Part shown: positions 56,024 to 56,613 of the stretch, one piece after another
Layout of the letters: every line of letters begins with the position of its first letter
Position numbering within the stretch: the first letter of the stretch is position 1
NCBI GenBank assembly: GCA_024643795.1
Contig: JAHEMF010000012.1
Span: 1 to 56,613, forward strand
Reading direction: 5' to 3'
Length of the DNA stretch: 56,613 nt
From: Bacteroidota bacterium
GTDB lineage: Bacteria; Bacteroidota; Bacteroidia; AKYH767-A; OLB10
The notes under the pieces: model-generated
The model's input: the letters and a program-made list of their open reading frames with translations, nothing else
Database searches by the model: none
Told to the model about the DNA's origin: nothing
Made by a program: the position numbers and the translations under genes

Positions 56024-56613
56024 TTAGGTTAGGTTTAAAAAATATTCTTCTAGTGTCCTTTTGGGTAATACCTTGCTCACGGCTATTCCTTCATTTACTA
56101 AAATCAGGTTCACCCCTGAAACTTGGGTATCACTTAATATGAGTGTTATGGTATTTTCAAAAGTACTTTCTAAATTATTGGAGAATCCGTTTTTTAACAG
56201 GATGTCTTTTGCTTTCATAATATCATCCACTTCAAATGTCACTTTGAGTTCTTCAGTGCTGAGTAATTCATTTACGCTGCCTTCAACAATTACTTTTCCC
56301 TTGTTGATTATCACCATCCTGTTTGCAAGCATCTCAACCTCATTGAGTATATGTGAAGAAAGTAAGATTGTGATATTTTTTTCTTCACTCAGTTTGCGGA
56401 TCAGTTTTCTCATCTCTACCATACCCTGTGGATCTAATCCGGTGGTGGGTTCATCCAGGATGATGAGTTCAGGTTGGTGGATCAAAGCCTGAGCAATACC
56501 AACCCGTTGTTTCATCCCGTGTGAAAATGTCTTGACCTTGTCATGAGCTCTGTTGGCAATACCAACCAGCTCCAGCACTTCCATGATCTGCTCTTTGGTT
56601 GCCTTGAATCCGC
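56024..56613 (-). CDS. ABC transporter ATP-binding protein, N-terminus cut by window edge
   Basis: About 196 C-terminal residues; the frame runs open through the right edge, so the Walker A region is outside. Visible: signature SHGMKQRVGIAQAL, Walker B LIILDEP, D-loop TTGLDP, H-loop LLSSHIL, and a C-terminal domain. Of the CcmA/NatA type that pairs with ABC-2 permeases. First known gene of the operon ATPase-permease-LolA-like. The internal ATG at 56584 is not the start. Confidence 0.93.
   Translation of the reverse strand, partial: GFKATKEQIMEVLELVGIANRAHDKVKTFSHGMKQRVGIAQALIHQPELIILDEPTTGLDPQGMVEMRKLIRKLSEEKNITILLSSHILNEVEMLANRMVIINKGKVIVEGSVNELLSTEELKVTFEVDDIMKAKDILLKNGFSNNLESTFENTITLILSDTQVSGVNLILVNEGIAVSKVLPKRTLEEYFLNLT

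Overview
The window is a gene-dense piece of chromosome from a member of the Bacteroidota, most likely an aerobic, free-living, gliding or surface-associated lineage. The signs are: a giant secreted protein with a CHU_C-type (gliding-motility-associated, type IX secretion) C-terminus; a CarboxypepD_reg-type TonB-dependent receptor; a sensor kinase with a Reg_prop/Y_Y_Y periplasmic region; an OmpA protein with thrombospondin type 3 repeats; mitochondrial-type aconitase; many promoters matching the Bacteroidota -7 box TAnnTTTG; and few Shine-Dalgarno sequences. No tRNA, rRNA, CRISPR, prophage or complete insertion sequence was seen.

Layout. 1-3758: adenine deaminase (cut by the left edge, minus), cold-shock protein and recG. 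3860-7653: a two-component pair (one-protein periplasmic sensor kinase plus NarL/LuxR-type regulator). 7920-10379: four unrecognised exported proteins, apparently one operon, including a lipoprotein with a degenerate thioredoxin-like tail and two probable paralogues. 10380-15398 (minus): a 1672-residue adhesin-like protein with 11 tandem Ig-like repeats. 15594-24659 (plus): pheT, a lipoprotein hydrolase, a DUF1801 protein, an 800-base stretch with a repeat element and a small unlisted gene, aconitase, a HAD-type lipoprotein and a glycosyltransferase. 24672-29649: LutA-like Fe-S protein, UMF1-type transporter and purB (all minus), then a MORN-like secreted protein and a membrane protein converging on each other.

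29846-36433 is a complete tripartite efflux operon (TetR repressor, TolC-like channel, lipoprotein adaptor, RND pump) with two similar operator-like dyads upstream. 36508-41387 holds an unknown secreted protein, a sulfatase, a dienelactone hydrolase and an EVE-domain protein. 41404-49244 holds a TonB-dependent receptor, an FMN reductase, a DUF2267 protein, an acyl-CoA dehydrogenase, a helix-hairpin-helix protein and a neurotransmitter:sodium symporter followed by a 47-residue MetS-like small subunit. 49245-56613: OmpA/TSP3 protein, an aminotransferase/decarboxylase pair, and an ABC-2 transporter operon ending in a LolA-like protein; the ATPase is cut by the right edge.

The main things beyond routine annotation are a three-copy intergenic palindromic repeat (19917, 37404, 49150), the paired TetR operator candidates, the overlooked small genes at 20011-20190 and 47187-47330, and the unusual exported four-gene cluster beside the sensor kinase.
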